Below are positions 34,101-42,004 of a stretch of 56,725 nucleotides of DNA, one piece after another. Source of the DNA: Caballeronia terrestris (GTDB lineage: Bacteria > Pseudomonadota > Gammaproteobacteria > Burkholderiales > Burkholderiaceae); assembly GCF_001544515.1 (NCBI RefSeq), contig NZ_FCOL02000037.1:1-56725 (forward strand), read 5' to 3'. The position numbers and the translations under genes were made by a program. The stretch's first letter is position 1, and each line of letters starts with the position of its first letter. The notes below the pieces were generated by a model that worked only from the letters and a program-made list of their open reading frames with translations, did no database searches and was not told where the DNA came from.

Positions 34101-34892
34101 CGTTCGCTGAACCGGCTCACGCGCGTATCGAACGTGTTGTTCCCGAACGGCGACGCGGGCGTGCGGTACGAACTGCGCGCGATTCCGACGCCCGGCGTCA
34201 TCGACATGAGATTCAAGCTGTCGGGCCGTGAGCTACATTATTTCAACCAGAAGGAGGAATGGACGCCCTTCATCTGGCCGGGCGATGCGCTGGAGAACAA
34301 CGCGCACGTCGAATGGCAGACAGAGCAGGCGGGCGTTCGTTCGGACCTCGATTTCGCGGGCCGCTTCGGCCTGATCCGGCTGCTCGAGCGCGCGACGGTC
34401 ACGCAGCAGGACGGCGCGCGCTATGTGCTGAAGTGGATGCCGGGTGGACGGACTTCGGTGCCCGTGGCTCGTAAGGACGAACCCGCGCGTCCGCGGCTCG
34501 AAGCGAGCGTATCGGCTCCGGCAAAAGCTGTGCACATCCACGACGACTGGAGCGCAGACCCTTCCGCGACGCTCGTGTCCACAGCGCTTACGCTTGCAGC
34601 CGTCGAAACCAAGCCCGCGTCCAGCCCGCGCGCGACGCCGAAAGAAGAAGTACGCCCCCGCGCGCCGGTCCAGCCGATCGCGTTGCAAGTGCAACTGCGC
34701 AGCGAGTCGGGCGCGGGTCCGCTCGATGCGTTAAAGCTGCGCCACTTCGCGCTGCCCTCGCGCATCTTTCTGACCGGTGCCGGAGGGCAGAGCTTGTCGT
34801 CTGATCCGCCGCCCTTGCCCGCGGCGGCAATCGCGGCGGCGAAGCATGCCGCGACGCCGTTGCCGCGTCATACGATGCCGGAGATCGAATGA
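31191..34892 (+). CDS. tssM: T6SS membrane complex protein TssM (IcmF/VasK)
   Basis: TssM spans the inner membrane and links TssL to TssJ. The 1233 residues have two N-terminal helices (about residues 9-27 and 40-60), a cytoplasmic domain and a third helix around 365-382. A large periplasmic part follows, with IcmF and C-terminal TssM domains. Where many relatives carry a Walker A loop, this one reads WVLVAGDESLVKRLAPGL, with no GxxGxGKT, so it is probably not an NTPase. A 2 x 15-bp tandem repeat sits near residue 765. Since the inversion, the gene is separated from the tssB promoter by 5.4 kb of antisense genes. Confidence 0.94.
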   Translation: MSARKRKIWGYWIIVGAVTLAMAILAYYKGGAVDPMPWRRVWPALAAGIAAVMLRAPLARAWLAVARCAPKRQSGQYDRDPMARVGAEQTTKAVNLNSYRSNRLRETLRELHGWRWRYRERWVLVAGDESLVKRLAPGLADTGYAIAGDTVLLYAKQTGSALDTDWLDQIRRMRGRRPVDAIVAVLRAQTSCEQRFDGGALAQRLAQHVGALRWIAPTYLLSVTESGSRAPILDESIGCTWSRTRPHVDEIDNSLCQLSRELAGIGVAHVAKKLHDSYPAELSKHIERYGRALSALISQIDQARVWRGSIHGVFFTAFLKERPASEAEAEKVDTESWNSVWHAVAAHSHHLRGHRVGFSLASAVACLVTAATALWIAGTLLSGFNNRTTIQTAADTASNLSTAQDRTQAALTLDALQKTIDTLETRQREGSQWYTRFGLNRDTETLTALWPTYATASNRTLIQPIRASLEADLRQLGALTDQQLANGGEAQIKRAYNKLKAYLMLAQPQHVDARFLIPELMQTSEPTRPESSQVSPGAWHDLTQRLVTFHANHLAQHGSSLAIPADASLVSTARQTLVSVVGLQNSTDTVYEQILEENRSKYPPISLQTLLGDEITSGGLFATNKTVPGIYTRAAWDERIGRAIDAADEQRTIAADWVLTTAPSTVPTSSLKQALRQRYFDDYARNWQQFLNSVRWQPDTTLSGTVDQLSLYADAQRSPLSALFKVIAFQAATGTSGESLSDTLVTKARELIKGSAKEDPSKATPSKATPSPDAPLAAAFAPLLRLAGSDKTSTAQSDLSLPRYLERVTAVRLKLQHIMASPDPDALSRTAAQAVLQGKTSDLGDSRDYAGRVAASLGEQWAGLGDALFQRPLDQTWDVVLKPASSSLNETWRASVVAAWNKSFAGRYPFADSDNDASLPEMARFLRADSGVIAQFVTTQLGGILERQGDQWVVAQGAGRNALAVDPEFVRSLNRLTRVSNVLFPNGDAGVRYELRAIPTPGVIDMRFKLSGRELHYFNQKEEWTPFIWPGDALENNAHVEWQTEQAGVRSDLDFAGRFGLIRLLERATVTQQDGARYVLKWMPGGRTSVPVARKDEPARPRLEASVSAPAKAVHIHDDWSADPSATLVSTALTLAAVETKPASSPRATPKEEVRPRAPVQPIALQVQLRSESGAGPLDALKLRHFALPSRIFLTGAGGQSLSSDPPPLPAAAIAAAKHAATPLPRHTMPEIE
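33471..33500 (+). repeat. 2 x 15-bp in-frame tandem repeat inside tssM
   Basis: The unit TCCAAAGCAACCCCG occurs twice in a row and adds SKATP twice in a linker of the periplasmic region. Copy number could change by slippage without breaking the frame. Confidence 0.85.
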
Positions 34893-36472
34893 GCCTTTTC
34901 TCGAATCTGCTCAAGTCGCTGATCGGCGCGCGCGATCCCGACGACCTGCTGCGTGAACGTATCGATTCGTGGGCAGCGTGGCTCGAGCCGCTTCCTGGCG
35001 CCGACGGCATCGGTCGCGACCCGGGCTATGAGGACGCATTCTTCGCGATCAAGGACGAACTCGCGAAGCTCTCCGGCATAGACGATGCATTGATCACGCA
35101 TTCCTGCGAGCAGTTGCTCAAGGAGACGGGTAAGGACCTGCGGCTCGCCGCCTACTACGCGTACGCGAGGCTTCGACAGGACGGCACAACCGGTTTCTCC
35201 GATGGGCTCGAACTGACCGCCGCGCTCGTCGATCGCTTTGGCGAAGCGCTGCTGCCGGCGCGTGCGGAAGCGAAGAAAGGCGCGCTCGACTGGCTCGCGA
35301 CCTCGCGCATGATCGACCAGTTGGCAGGCGTCGGCGATAACGCGTCATTCGCCCCCGCCGACCTCGAACGCGCGATGGCCGCGCTGAACCTGCTCGTCAC
35401 GCGCACGGCGCAGTGGTCCGAAGCCGCGCGTCCGAACCTGCAGCCGCTCATCTCGCGCTTTGAATCGTACACACAGCCGATGCAGCCGACGCAATCGGCG
35501 CCTGTGCCCGCGGCGCTCGCGACGGCGCAAAGCAGCATCGCGCCGATCGCGTCCACGCGCGACCTGCTCGACCAGACCCGCACGATGGCCCGCTACCTGC
35601 GCGATCAGGAGAACGGTTATCTGCCCGCCGCGCGCCTGATCCGCTGCGTGCGCTGGGATACGGTCCACGACCTGCCGCCCGCTGATACCCAATCGCGCAC
35701 GCGTCTACCCGCGCCGCGTGCCGAGTTGCGCCAGCAAGTTCGCCGGCTCGTGCTGCAAAAGCACTGGCACGAACTGCTCGAACGTGTGGAGGGCGCGTTC
35801 ACCGAAGGCGCGAATCACCTGTGGTTCGACCTGCAGTTCTTCCAGCACACGGCGCTCGATCACGCGGGCAGCCCGTACACCGAGTGGCGCGATCTGCTGC
35901 GCACCGATTTCGCGCTGCTGCTCGAGCGCCTGAATGGCATCGAGCGGCTCGCCTACAACGACGGCACGCCCTTTGCCGACGACACCACGCTCGACTGGAT
36001 CGCGCGCCACGCCGTGGTGCGCGATCTGGAGGCAGGCGAGACGCTAGCGCCGCTGCCCATATCGGGCGACGAAAACGATACGAGCGGCTGGGTCGAGATG
36101 GAAGCGCAAGCGCGCGATCTGCTCGCAAGCCAAGGGCTCGATGCGGCCTACGCGTGGCTGGCGGGCCTGCCCGGCATCCAGTCGGATCGACAGCGTTTCC
36201 TGCAACGCTGGCTGATGGCGCGCATAGCGGACCACGGCGGGAAGCCCGACACCGCGCTCCATCTCCTCACCGATCTGAATGAAACGACCGGACGATACGG
36301 CCTCACGCATTGGGAGCCTGTATTGACTTTCGACGTGAAGCATCACCTGCTGCGCGTGCTGAAGGTAGCCATGACCCGCAAGGACGCCGACAAACCCGCG
36401 TTGAGCCGTCGCGTCGAGCAACTACAGGGCGAACTGACCGTGCTCGATCCGGCTCGCGCCGTAGCGCTCTAA
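34889..36472 (+). CDS. tssA: T6SS assembly cap protein TssA
   Basis: TssA primes and caps tube-sheath growth. The 527 residues carry an ImpA N-terminal domain (PGYEDAFFAIKDELAKLSGID), a central linker and a long C-terminal helical domain (AYAWLAGLPGIQSDRQRFLQ). It overlaps tssM by four bases. The length and the VasL/ImpA-like central DLLDQTRTMARYLRDQ segment fit the longer TssA class. Confidence 0.88.
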   Translation: MSLFSNLLKSLIGARDPDDLLRERIDSWAAWLEPLPGADGIGRDPGYEDAFFAIKDELAKLSGIDDALITHSCEQLLKETGKDLRLAAYYAYARLRQDGTTGFSDGLELTAALVDRFGEALLPARAEAKKGALDWLATSRMIDQLAGVGDNASFAPADLERAMAALNLLVTRTAQWSEAARPNLQPLISRFESYTQPMQPTQSAPVPAALATAQSSIAPIASTRDLLDQTRTMARYLRDQENGYLPAARLIRCVRWDTVHDLPPADTQSRTRLPAPRAELRQQVRRLVLQKHWHELLERVEGAFTEGANHLWFDLQFFQHTALDHAGSPYTEWRDLLRTDFALLLERLNGIERLAYNDGTPFADDTTLDWIARHAVVRDLEAGETLAPLPISGDENDTSGWVEMEAQARDLLASQGLDAAYAWLAGLPGIQSDRQRFLQRWLMARIADHGGKPDTALHLLTDLNETTGRYGLTHWEPVLTFDVKHHLLRVLKVAMTRKDADKPALSRRVEQLQGELTVLDPARAVAL

Positions 36473-36495
36473 ACGAACCAGGGAACTCAAAAAAA

Positions 36496-38271
36496 ATGGA
36501 TGACTCCATCCTGCGCTACTACGAAGCGGAGATGCGCTATCTGAGCGAGGCCGGCAAGGAATTCGCCGAGGCGCATCCGGACCGCGCGCGCATGCTGAAT
36601 CTCGATCGCGTGGGAGATCGCGATCCGTACGTCGAGCGTCTTTTCGAAGGTTTCGCGTTTCTCACGGGCCGCCTGCGCCAGAAGCTCGATGACGAATTGC
36701 CCGAGCTGACCGAGGGCCTCGTCAGCCTTTTGTGGCCGCATTACCTGCGCATGATCCCGTCGCTGTCGATCCTCGAAATGACGCCCGCGCTCGAAACGCT
36801 GCAGCAAACGGAGATCGTGCCGGCAGGGCTCGCCGTGCGTTCCGGCAAAGTCGGCTCGAGCGGCGTGGAGTGCCTCTACCGGACGACACAGCCCGTCACG
36901 CTGATGCCGATCCGTCTGACAGGCGCGGCGCCATCGGTGCGCCACGACGCCCGCTCGGTGATTCGCTTGAGCTTCGAAATCGATCGGTCGGCGCGTCGCG
37001 AGGCGCTGGATCTGTCGCGCATCCGTCTGTACCTGAACGCCGATTTGCCGGTGGCTTTCGCGCTGCATCTCGCGTTGACGCGACAAGCGCAATCTGTGTC
37101 GCTGCGCATTCCGGAAGTGCGCGACGGCGTGCCCGTGCAAGTCAAAAACGCGCGGTTCGAAGCGGCTGGCTTCGCGGCGGACGAACGCCTCTGGCCCAAG
37201 GCCGATATCGCTTTCTCGGGCTATCAGTTGCTGCTCGAATACTTCACGTTTCGCGAGAAGTTCCTGTTCGTCGACCTGTGCGGCCTGGGCATCGACGCCT
37301 TGCCGCCCGATGCCTGGAGTTTCGAGGTCGAAGTGCTGCTCGCCACGAGCTATCCCGCCGATCTGGGCTTCACGGCGGCCAACGTGCGCCTCTTTTGCAC
37401 GCCGATCATCAACCTCTTCGAACTCGATGCGGAGCCCGTGCGCATCAATCATCACGACACCGAGTATCGCGTGAAGCCGATGCATCATCACGGCGCTTTT
37501 GTCGAGACGTATTCGGTGGAAGCGGTCGAATCGTTCGATCACGAGAGCGCCGAGCGCTTCGAGTATGTGCCGTTCTCGACGTTCCGCCATCGCGGCGGAA
37601 TGCTTCGCCACGAAGCGCCGGAGCGCTACTTTCACACGCGCGTGCGGCAGGGCGTCAAGGGCCTCTTCGATGCGTGGATCATCCTCGGCGGCCACGCCTG
37701 GGAATCGATGCAGGACTTGCCCGAGGAAACGCTCTCGCTGCGCGTGACGGGAACCAACGGCATGCTTCCGCGCAAAGGCCTGCGCGAAGCGAGCATCGTC
37801 GATCTCGTCGAAAGCGCGCCGAACGTGGCGCGCGTGCGCAATCTTACGTCGCCGACGCTGCCGGTCTATCCGCCCGTCGACGATCGCTTTCAATGGCGCG
37901 TGCTCTCGCATCTGGCGCCGAATTTTCTATCGCTGATGGACGCGGAAGTGCTGCGCGGCGCGCTCGCGCTTTACGACTGGACGAGCGACGAGATGAACCG
38001 TCGCAGGCTGGCCGGCATCCAGCACGTATCGCAGACGTTGAAGCGGCAGGTGAAGGGCGGGGGCGTCGAGCGCGGCGTGCTGGTCGAAGTGACGCTCGAC
38101 AGCCACGCGTTCGCGGGCGAAGGCGATGTGTGTCTCTTCGGCGAACTGCTGCATCGATTCTTCGCGCTCTATGCGGAAATCAATCTTTTCACGCAACTAA
38201 CGGTCATTTCGCTGCTGTCCGGTAAGCGCATCGGTTGGCCGGCGAGTCATGCCGAACGTGCGCCGCTATGA
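36496..38271 (+). CDS. tssF: T6SS baseplate protein TssF
   Basis: TssF forms the baseplate wedge with TssG and TssE. The 591 residues begin with the family signature (MDDSILRYYEAEMRYLSEAGKEFA) and continue with RDPYVERLFEGFAFLTGRLRQKLDDE. They end with LFTQLTVIS and the RIGWPA tail. An AGGGAA site lies ahead of the ATG at 36496; the in-frame extension to 36310 overlaps tssA and lacks support. Confidence 0.95.
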   Translation: MDDSILRYYEAEMRYLSEAGKEFAEAHPDRARMLNLDRVGDRDPYVERLFEGFAFLTGRLRQKLDDELPELTEGLVSLLWPHYLRMIPSLSILEMTPALETLQQTEIVPAGLAVRSGKVGSSGVECLYRTTQPVTLMPIRLTGAAPSVRHDARSVIRLSFEIDRSARREALDLSRIRLYLNADLPVAFALHLALTRQAQSVSLRIPEVRDGVPVQVKNARFEAAGFAADERLWPKADIAFSGYQLLLEYFTFREKFLFVDLCGLGIDALPPDAWSFEVEVLLATSYPADLGFTAANVRLFCTPIINLFELDAEPVRINHHDTEYRVKPMHHHGAFVETYSVEAVESFDHESAERFEYVPFSTFRHRGGMLRHEAPERYFHTRVRQGVKGLFDAWIILGGHAWESMQDLPEETLSLRVTGTNGMLPRKGLREASIVDLVESAPNVARVRNLTSPTLPVYPPVDDRFQWRVLSHLAPNFLSLMDAEVLRGALALYDWTSDEMNRRRLAGIQHVSQTLKRQVKGGGVERGVLVEVTLDSHAFAGEGDVCLFGELLHRFFALYAEINLFTQLTVISLLSGKRIGWPASHAERAPL

Positions 38272-39302
38272 ACGCGACGGAAACCCGAGTCGGCAAGCCG
38301 GATGTTCCGCCCCTCATGCGTGCGGTGCTCGCGCGCGCGTCGCGGATGAACTTCTTCCAGTTGTGCCAGTTGCTCGAACGTCTTGCGCCGGACTACGCGA
38401 GGCTCGGGCTGTCCGACAGCCTTGCCGACGAGCCCGTGCGGTTCCGGCCGTATCCGAAGGTGGGATTTCCCGGCACGGAGGTCGCCGCCGTCGAATTCGA
38501 TGACGAGCGTCCGCACGCGCCGCCATCGGTTCGCACGACGTTCCTCGGCCTCTACGGCGTGAACGCGATGATGCCGCCGCACCTGATCGACGACATCGTT
38601 CTGAGGCGAGAAGGGCACGAGGAGGTCATGGCCTTTCTCGACGTGTTCAATCACCGGATCGCGACGCTTTTTTATCGTGCGTGGCGCAAGTATCGATACG
38701 CGGCGGGTTTCCGGCCGGGCGGCACCGATGCGATGTCGCGCGACCTGCTGTGTCTCGCGGGCTTCGGTCTCGGCGACAAGGCCGCGCGCACCGGGTTGCC
38801 TCCTGCACGCGTGCTCGGTTTGCTGGGCCTGCTTACGCAACGCACGCGCACGGCCGAAGGGCTCGTCGGAATCGTGGCGCTCGCGGTGCCCGGCGCGGGC
38901 GTGAAGATCGACGAGCGGTTTCCGGTGTGGGTCCGGCTCGAAGATCAACGCGGGCTTTGCTCAGGCGAAGGTCTTGGGCGCGGACACGTACTCGGGCGGC
39001 GCATCCTCGATCGCGGCGGATCGGTGCGCATCACGCTTGCGCCTGCGAGCGCCGCGCAGGCACATGGCCTTCTGCCCGGCGCGCCGCTCTATCGCGAGCT
39101 GATGAGCCTGCTGCGCGTGTATCTCGGTAACAAGGCGGATGCAGTGCTGCGCATGGAAGTGTCGGCGGCTGTCGCGCCCGTGCTGCGGCTCGGGACGACC
39201 GCTGGAAAAGAGGAAGGCGGCCGTCTAGCCTGGACGACGTTGTTGAAACCCGTGGGGGATCGCGTGATCACGATCCCTCTAGGCCGCTACGAGGCCATTT
39301 GA
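38268..39302 (+). CDS. tssG: T6SS baseplate protein TssG
   Basis: TssG is the partner of TssF in the baseplate wedge. The 344 residues show NFFQLCQLLERLAP, RFRPYPKVGFPGTEV, LGLYGVNAMMPPHLIDD, the helix FLDVFNHRIATLFYRAWRKYR and LGWTTLL-type ends. The ATG at 38268 overlaps the tssF stop by four bases, while the longer open frame starts inside tssF. Confidence 0.94.
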   Translation: MNATETRVGKPDVPPLMRAVLARASRMNFFQLCQLLERLAPDYARLGLSDSLADEPVRFRPYPKVGFPGTEVAAVEFDDERPHAPPSVRTTFLGLYGVNAMMPPHLIDDIVLRREGHEEVMAFLDVFNHRIATLFYRAWRKYRYAAGFRPGGTDAMSRDLLCLAGFGLGDKAARTGLPPARVLGLLGLLTQRTRTAEGLVGIVALAVPGAGVKIDERFPVWVRLEDQRGLCSGEGLGRGHVLGRRILDRGGSVRITLAPASAAQAHGLLPGAPLYRELMSLLRVYLGNKADAVLRMEVSAAVAPVLRLGTTAGKEEGGRLAWTTLLKPVGDRVITIPLGRYEAI

Positions 39303-39315
39303 ACCTGGAGTCTGC

Positions 39316-39819
39316 ATGCGATTTTTCGTTGTTCTAGTAGCGCTTGCGTTGAGCGCGTGCGGCGCGTGGCAGTCGGTATCCGATACGACATCGGACGCTT
39401 ACCACGCCGTGTTCTACAAGCAGGTCAAGACGCTGAACGTCGATTTCACCGCACGCGCGTCGCTGAATCCGGACGAGGCGGATCGTCCGGTCTCGGTCGC
39501 GGTGCGGGTCTATCAGTTGAAAGACCGCCAATCGTTCGATGCCGCCTCCTACGACGATCTCCTGAAGAACGACCGCACCGCGCTAGGCGGCGATCTGCAG
39601 GACGCGGCGGGCGTCGTCGTCAATCCGGGGAGCGCAGCGAGCCTGTCGCAACCGATGCGTACGGACACGCAATATGTGGCGATCGTCGCGTTCTTCCGCG
39701 ATGTGCGCAATGAACGCGACTGGCGCCGCGTGATCGCGAAGAAGTCGATGCCGGCGGATGCGCCGCTGAAGTTCGAGCTGATCGATCGCGAGTTGATCAG
39801 CTCGAGCGACTCACGCTAA
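39316..39819 (+). CDS. tssJ: T6SS outer-membrane lipoprotein TssJ
   Basis: TssJ anchors the TssLM complex to the outer membrane. The 167-residue precursor has a short signal ending in the lipobox LSAC (cysteine 15). A transthyretin-like domain follows, with the family's VRVYQLKDRQSFDAASYDDLL and LKFELIDRELI. It is the last gene of the plus-strand arm, and its stop overlaps the stop of the convergent hydrolase gene. Confidence 0.92.
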   Translation: MRFFVVLVALALSACGAWQSVSDTTSDAYHAVFYKQVKTLNVDFTARASLNPDEADRPVSVAVRVYQLKDRQSFDAASYDDLLKNDRTALGGDLQDAAGVVVNPGSAASLSQPMRTDTQYVAIVAFFRDVRNERDWRRVIAKKSMPADAPLKFELIDRELISSSDSR

Positions 39820-41180
39820 ACCGGATTCGCCGCGATGAAGTTCTTCATCGTCGCGTAGGCCGGGTTGCGGGTCACGCCATCGGGCTGGATGAGGCCGTAG
39901 TTCCCATCGATCACCGCGTACATCATGATCGACTGGATGTTGTACTTGTCCTTGATCTCGCGATACGAGCCGAGTGCGTACGCAATGTAATCGGCGGCGG
40001 CTTGCGGCGTGTCCTTGGCGCCCGACCAGCCGAATTCCGTCAGCCAGATCGGTACGTTAAACGAGTCCTTTAGCACCTGAAGGATATTTACGCACGCATT
40101 GTTGCGCCCGGCGCATTCGATTTTGCCCGAGCTCTTGTACCAGTGATACGTCGTAAAGTCCCAGCGCACGGGCGCGGCGCCGCTCACGCCCTGCGCCGTG
40201 CCGTTCGGCGATACGCCTGTCCACAGCATCTGCAGCGCGCGATACCCCATCGGGATGCCGACGTTTACGCCGCAGTGGATCTTCGGATCGACCGCCTTGA
40301 CGCCGTCGATCATGCCGCGAATCACGCCTCGGAACGACGGCCAGTGCGCGGGATTCCAGTCGGACGTCTGACTGCCGTCGCCAGCGATCTTGAGGCCGAC
40401 GGTATCCAGCTCATTGCCGCATTCGATGTATTTGACGAGGCCCGCGAGCGGCTTCGTCACGCGCACGGCGAGGTCGTAGCCGAGCGTGTAGGCGGCGGCT
40501 TCCGTGCTCTCGGGGTCCCAGCGGGCCGAGCGCGGGTTGATCACCGGGAAGATCGCGACGCCGCTGCCGGCGAACGGACCCTTCAGCGCGGTCGCGAGAT
40601 ACGTGGACATGCCGGCGTCGGCGGTGTCGCAGCGGTAGTTCGTGACGCCGAGGTCCTTCAGGATCGCGAGCTGCTGCTCGGGTGGCATCGTTTGGTAGAT
40701 GCTGTTGTTGCCCCACGCCATATGGCCGTTGATGCCGTAGAAGAGCGCGGCGTCGGCGGCGGCCGTGTTGCCGCGCGGGTCGGACGTGCCGATCGAGGTC
40801 CACGGACTGCCGTTCTTGTACCAGCCGCCGATCGAGTTTTGCGCGTAGATCTCGCCGTTGAAAAACAGGATCAGGACGAGCGGTTTGGCGGAACCGGTCG
40901 GGACGCCGGCGCCGTTCTTCGTCACACGGCTGTTGACGAGCGTCCAGAGGTTGCCGGTGTTGTCCGTGATCGATGCGGCGGGCGGGATGACCGTGCTATT
41001 CGGCGATGCCTTGTTGGTTGCTGCTTTTGAAACGGGGGTGATGTCGACTGCGTTGTCTGGTTCGCCTGCGCTGCCGCCGCCGCCGCATCCGGCGAGCACT
41101 GCGCTGCCGGCGCCGGCTATCGCCAGGGAGAGAAACTTTCTGCGGGTGAGGAGTGATGTTTCGCGTGAATGATGGGTCAT
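39816..41180 (-). CDS. Tat-exported lipoprotein with glycoside-hydrolase-like TIM barrel
   Basis: This is a 454-residue precursor with a twin-arginine signal (TRRKFLSLA, R13-R14) ending in a lipobox (LAGC, cysteine 32), then a low-complexity linker. A domain with NTGNLWTLVNSRVTKNG follows, then a clan-A-like barrel in which CGNEL offers the acid/base glutamate and WLTEFGWSG the nucleophile. It could act on a self or host polysaccharide. Substrate and exact GH family are not determined. The ATG at 41180 is preferred over the upstream one because it starts the Tat signal directly. Confidence 0.72.
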   Translation of the reverse strand: MTHHSRETSLLTRRKFLSLAIAGAGSAVLAGCGGGGSAGEPDNAVDITPVSKAATNKASPNSTVIPPAASITDNTGNLWTLVNSRVTKNGAGVPTGSAKPLVLILFFNGEIYAQNSIGGWYKNGSPWTSIGTSDPRGNTAAADAALFYGINGHMAWGNNSIYQTMPPEQQLAILKDLGVTNYRCDTADAGMSTYLATALKGPFAGSGVAIFPVINPRSARWDPESTEAAAYTLGYDLAVRVTKPLAGLVKYIECGNELDTVGLKIAGDGSQTSDWNPAHWPSFRGVIRGMIDGVKAVDPKIHCGVNVGIPMGYRALQMLWTGVSPNGTAQGVSGAAPVRWDFTTYHWYKSSGKIECAGRNNACVNILQVLKDSFNVPIWLTEFGWSGAKDTPQAAADYIAYALGSYREIKDKYNIQSIMMYAVIDGNYGLIQPDGVTRNPAYATMKNFIAANPV

Positions 41181-41614
41181 GATTAACAGGTATATCCGAT
41201 CCGATTTTGTCAATGGACCGAATGGTATTTAACGAACTTTTACCTGTCAGCGTTACGGATTCTTAAAAAAATGTGGATGAGTTAATAGATTTGGAAAATG
41301 CCGGGCGGAGAGGGAATTTGCTGTTCATTTCGCTCCAGCGGGAAATTATTTCAATGCGTTATCAATGCGAGAAACGATCAATATCGATTGGCTGAATAAA
41401 CGTTGCTCGCAGAAAGTCCGATCCGGTTATTGGAAAATGATTTAGCGGATTTATCCTATTTACCGGATTTTAAATTCGCTGAAGCGCAGTAAATAGCGCA
41501 CCTTCCCATCTCGAACACTACCCAATTCGCTCCACTTTCAATCCGGCAAACAAGCGCCCAAACCCCCGTCTGTTCGACGCGCCAAGTTCACGCCTCTGCT
41601 GCGACACTCCTTCC
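41181..41614. promoter_or_regulatory. AT-rich divergent intergenic region
   Basis: These 434 bases separate the hydrolase gene (minus) from the small membrane protein and Wsp genes (plus). The first 280 bases are clearly AT-rich compared with their surroundings, and no gene is supported. A TATACC close to 41186-41191 on the minus strand could be part of the hydrolase promoter. Confidence 0.45.
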
Positions 41615-41935
41615 ATGCTCGCGAAGAACCAGCCAGAGCCGATTACCGAAGCGTTTTCCCATGATCCCGATTGCAGTCAGTGGATGGTCCGTTTGAAAAC
41701 CGTCGTCGAACACCGGCGGGAGGCCGATCACGTCCGGCATCGGCTGGAAGACGAAGGCGTGACCATCGCGCGGCATCGCTCGCGTTCGGCACGTGGCAAG
41801 CGCACGCGCGACGACTGGCTGATCCTCGGCGGGCTCGCGCTGTTCATTGCGTCGGTCGCCGTGTTCGGGGTGATCGCCGTATGGCAGGTGGCCCAGTGGC
41901 TGCTGCCGTTTCACTGGATGTCGTTCGCCGACTGA
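41615..41935 (+). CDS. small membrane protein of unknown function
   Basis: This 106-residue protein has a charged N-terminal two-thirds and one long hydrophobic segment near the end (WLILGGLALFIASVAVFGVI). It sits 69 bases ahead of wspA in the same direction and could be co-transcribed. No clear ribosome site is seen and no family is recognised, so it may be only an open frame, although the membrane segment argues for a real protein. Confidence 0.5.
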   Translation: MLAKNQPEPITEAFSHDPDCSQWMVRLKTVVEHRREADHVRHRLEDEGVTIARHRSRSARGKRTRDDWLILGGLALFIASVAVFGVIAVWQVAQWLLPFHWMSFAD

Positions 41936-42004
41936 CCGGGCGCCAGGCATCCGACGTAACAATCCCGGTCCGCGGCGGTCTTGCACCACGCGGCCATTTA
42001 CACC

